From the NCBI GenBank assembly GCA_902472795.1, contig CABROZ010000121.1:1-6067 (forward strand): 6,067 nt of DNA, in the 5' to 3' direction. This DNA is from an uncultured Bacteroides sp. (GTDB lineage: Bacteria > Bacteroidota > Bacteroidia > Bacteroidales > Bacteroidaceae). The position numbers were made by a program, and so were the translations under genes. Below the pieces are notes generated by a model. The model was not told where the DNA came from, did not search any database, and saw nothing but the letters and a program-made list of their open reading frames with translations. Positions 5,628 through 6,067 of this stretch are shown piece by piece; the stretch's first letter is position 1; each line of letters begins with the position of its first letter.

Positions 5628-5966
5628 TGAAAAGGTCTATCTGATATCGGTGAAAGATGATTTGTTGTTGTCTGCAAGAGATTGTATAAGTTTCACCGCC
5701 CTTTGAATTTTGTTTTCTGAAATTGCTTTCACCGCTTTCTCGCTTTCATTGTGTTGATAAACAGATGAATATGGTGAAACATTCCTTTCACTATTGCAAG
5801 GATTTAACAGGCTGTGTGTTTTCCTTGCGTTTCCCTTATTAGAAAAGTGAAATTGATATGTGAAACTTTGCTTTCACCGGAAAACGCATATAATGAGTCA
5901 TTTACAAGGAGGTGAAGGCGTGAAGGCTTTTTAGGTGAAAAAAAATATAGTCAAAAGTAAGTGAAA
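5627..5966. repeat. Cluster of GTGAAA/TTTCAC motifs with repeated hairpins
   Basis: In 340 bp, GTGAAA starts at 5627, 5650, 5774, 5847, 5860, 5935 and 5961, and TTTCAC at 5691, 5727, 5786 and 5872: eleven copies where well under one is expected. Two pairs form the same arrangement GTGAAA-N6-TTTCAC (5774-5791 and 5860-5877). CGGTGAAA (5648-5655) pairs perfectly with TTTCACCG (5691-5698), and TTTCACCG recurs at 5727 and 5872. A perfect 8-bp tandem duplication GTGAAGGC lies at 5912-5927. Spacing is irregular, so this is neither CRISPR nor a simple tandem array. Confidence 0.75.
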
Positions 5967-6020
5967 TGCGAAAAATCATTCAAAAAATAGTATTTAAGTT
6001 AGTAAGGTTGGTCAGATTGA

Positions 6021-6067
6021 CTTTATCCCGCTCGCGGCCGCTCCGCCACAGCCGCAACCATCCGTAC
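6021..6067. other. Abrupt GC-rich segment at the right edge
   Basis: 32 of 47 bases are G or C, next to strongly AT-rich sequence on the left. It contains the palindrome GCGGCCGC (6034-6041). One minus-strand frame is open from the edge to a TGA at 6012-6014 and would encode a glycine/alanine/cysteine-rich tail, but 17 codons are too few to call a gene. Just left, GTTAGTAAG and GTTGGTCAG (5998-6015) form a degenerate 9-nt repeat. Confidence 0.3.

Larger units (their letters stand above)
4918..6067. other. Gene-free, repeat-rich intergenic region of about 1150 bp
   Basis: I find no reading frame here with recognisable protein character; open frames of 60-75 codons on both strands are low-complexity or run through hairpins. 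Besides the entries listed separately, small stem-loops are visible at 5140-5155 (AAGGT, 6-nt loop, ACCTT), 5166-5184 (GAATCG/CGGTTC with one G-U pair, 7-nt loop) followed by T5 at 5196-5200, and 5232-5253 (CAACTTT, 8-nt loop, AAAGTTG). The base composition is AT-rich except for the G tracts at the left and the GC-rich final 47 bp. This might hold a noncoding RNA, a decayed element or regulatory DNA for a gene beyond the right edge. Confidence 0.6.

Noticed and set aside
5445..5706. Two overlapping plus-strand open frames of about 61-65 codons
   Set aside because: Both run through the 16-bp terminator-like hairpin, and neither has conserved protein features.
5907..5934. Perfect Shine-Dalgarno-like AGGAGGTGA followed by a GTG start
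   Set aside because: The resulting frame has four codons, Bacteroidota rarely rely on Shine-Dalgarno pairing, and the match arises from the GTGAAGGC duplication.
6012..6065. 3' end of a minus-strand gene entering from the right
   Set aside because: Only 17 codons are visible, with no recognisable motif; the GC-rich segment may be noncoding.

Overview
The window looks like chromosomal DNA of a gut Bacteroidales bacterium (Bacteroides, Phocaeicola or a close relative). The evidence is the protein families present, the lack of Shine-Dalgarno sequences before every start codon, and two promoters with the Bacteroidota -7 box TAnnTTTG. The genus cannot be fixed from the sequence alone. All recognisable genes are on the minus strand, so they read right to left.

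From 43 to 3554 lies a compact three-gene operon, iorA-iorB-paaK, with 4-nt gaps at both junctions. IorA and IorB form an indolepyruvate (arylpyruvate):ferredoxin oxidoreductase. It interconverts arylpyruvates and arylacetyl-CoA esters, with transfer of electrons and CO2. PaaK is an AMP-forming aryl-acetate CoA ligase that links the free aryl acid to its CoA ester. Together they connect aromatic amino acids, through their 2-oxo acids, with phenylacetate and indoleacetate, either degradatively or by reductive carboxylation of aryl acids. A good -7 box sits just upstream of iorA. IorA has 530 residues and lacks the C-terminal two-cluster ferredoxin domain of the classical archaeal subunit.

Upstream of the operon (3640-4674) is mltG, an inner-membrane endolytic transglycosylase that helps terminate glycan strands. 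Next come a rho-independent terminator (4752-4780), a tRNA-Thr with anticodon CGU (4791-4863) and a near-consensus tRNA promoter (4888-4917). The -7 box of that promoter also matches the 10-bp consensus used as attB by CTnDOT-type conjugative transposons.

From about 4918 to the right edge (1150 bp) I see no convincing gene. The region is rich in unexplained structure: a G-tract cluster, a 23-bp tandem repeat, a 17-bp perfect palindrome, a 16-bp perfect terminator-like hairpin on the plus strand with a competing alternative pairing, and a dense array of GTGAAA/TTTCAC motifs, two of them arranged as GTGAAA-N6-TTTCAC. The last 47 bp turn abruptly GC-rich and may belong to a different element or gene beyond the edge. 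The genes are ordinary for this group; anything new is most likely in this noncoding block, and the evidence for a function there is only structural.
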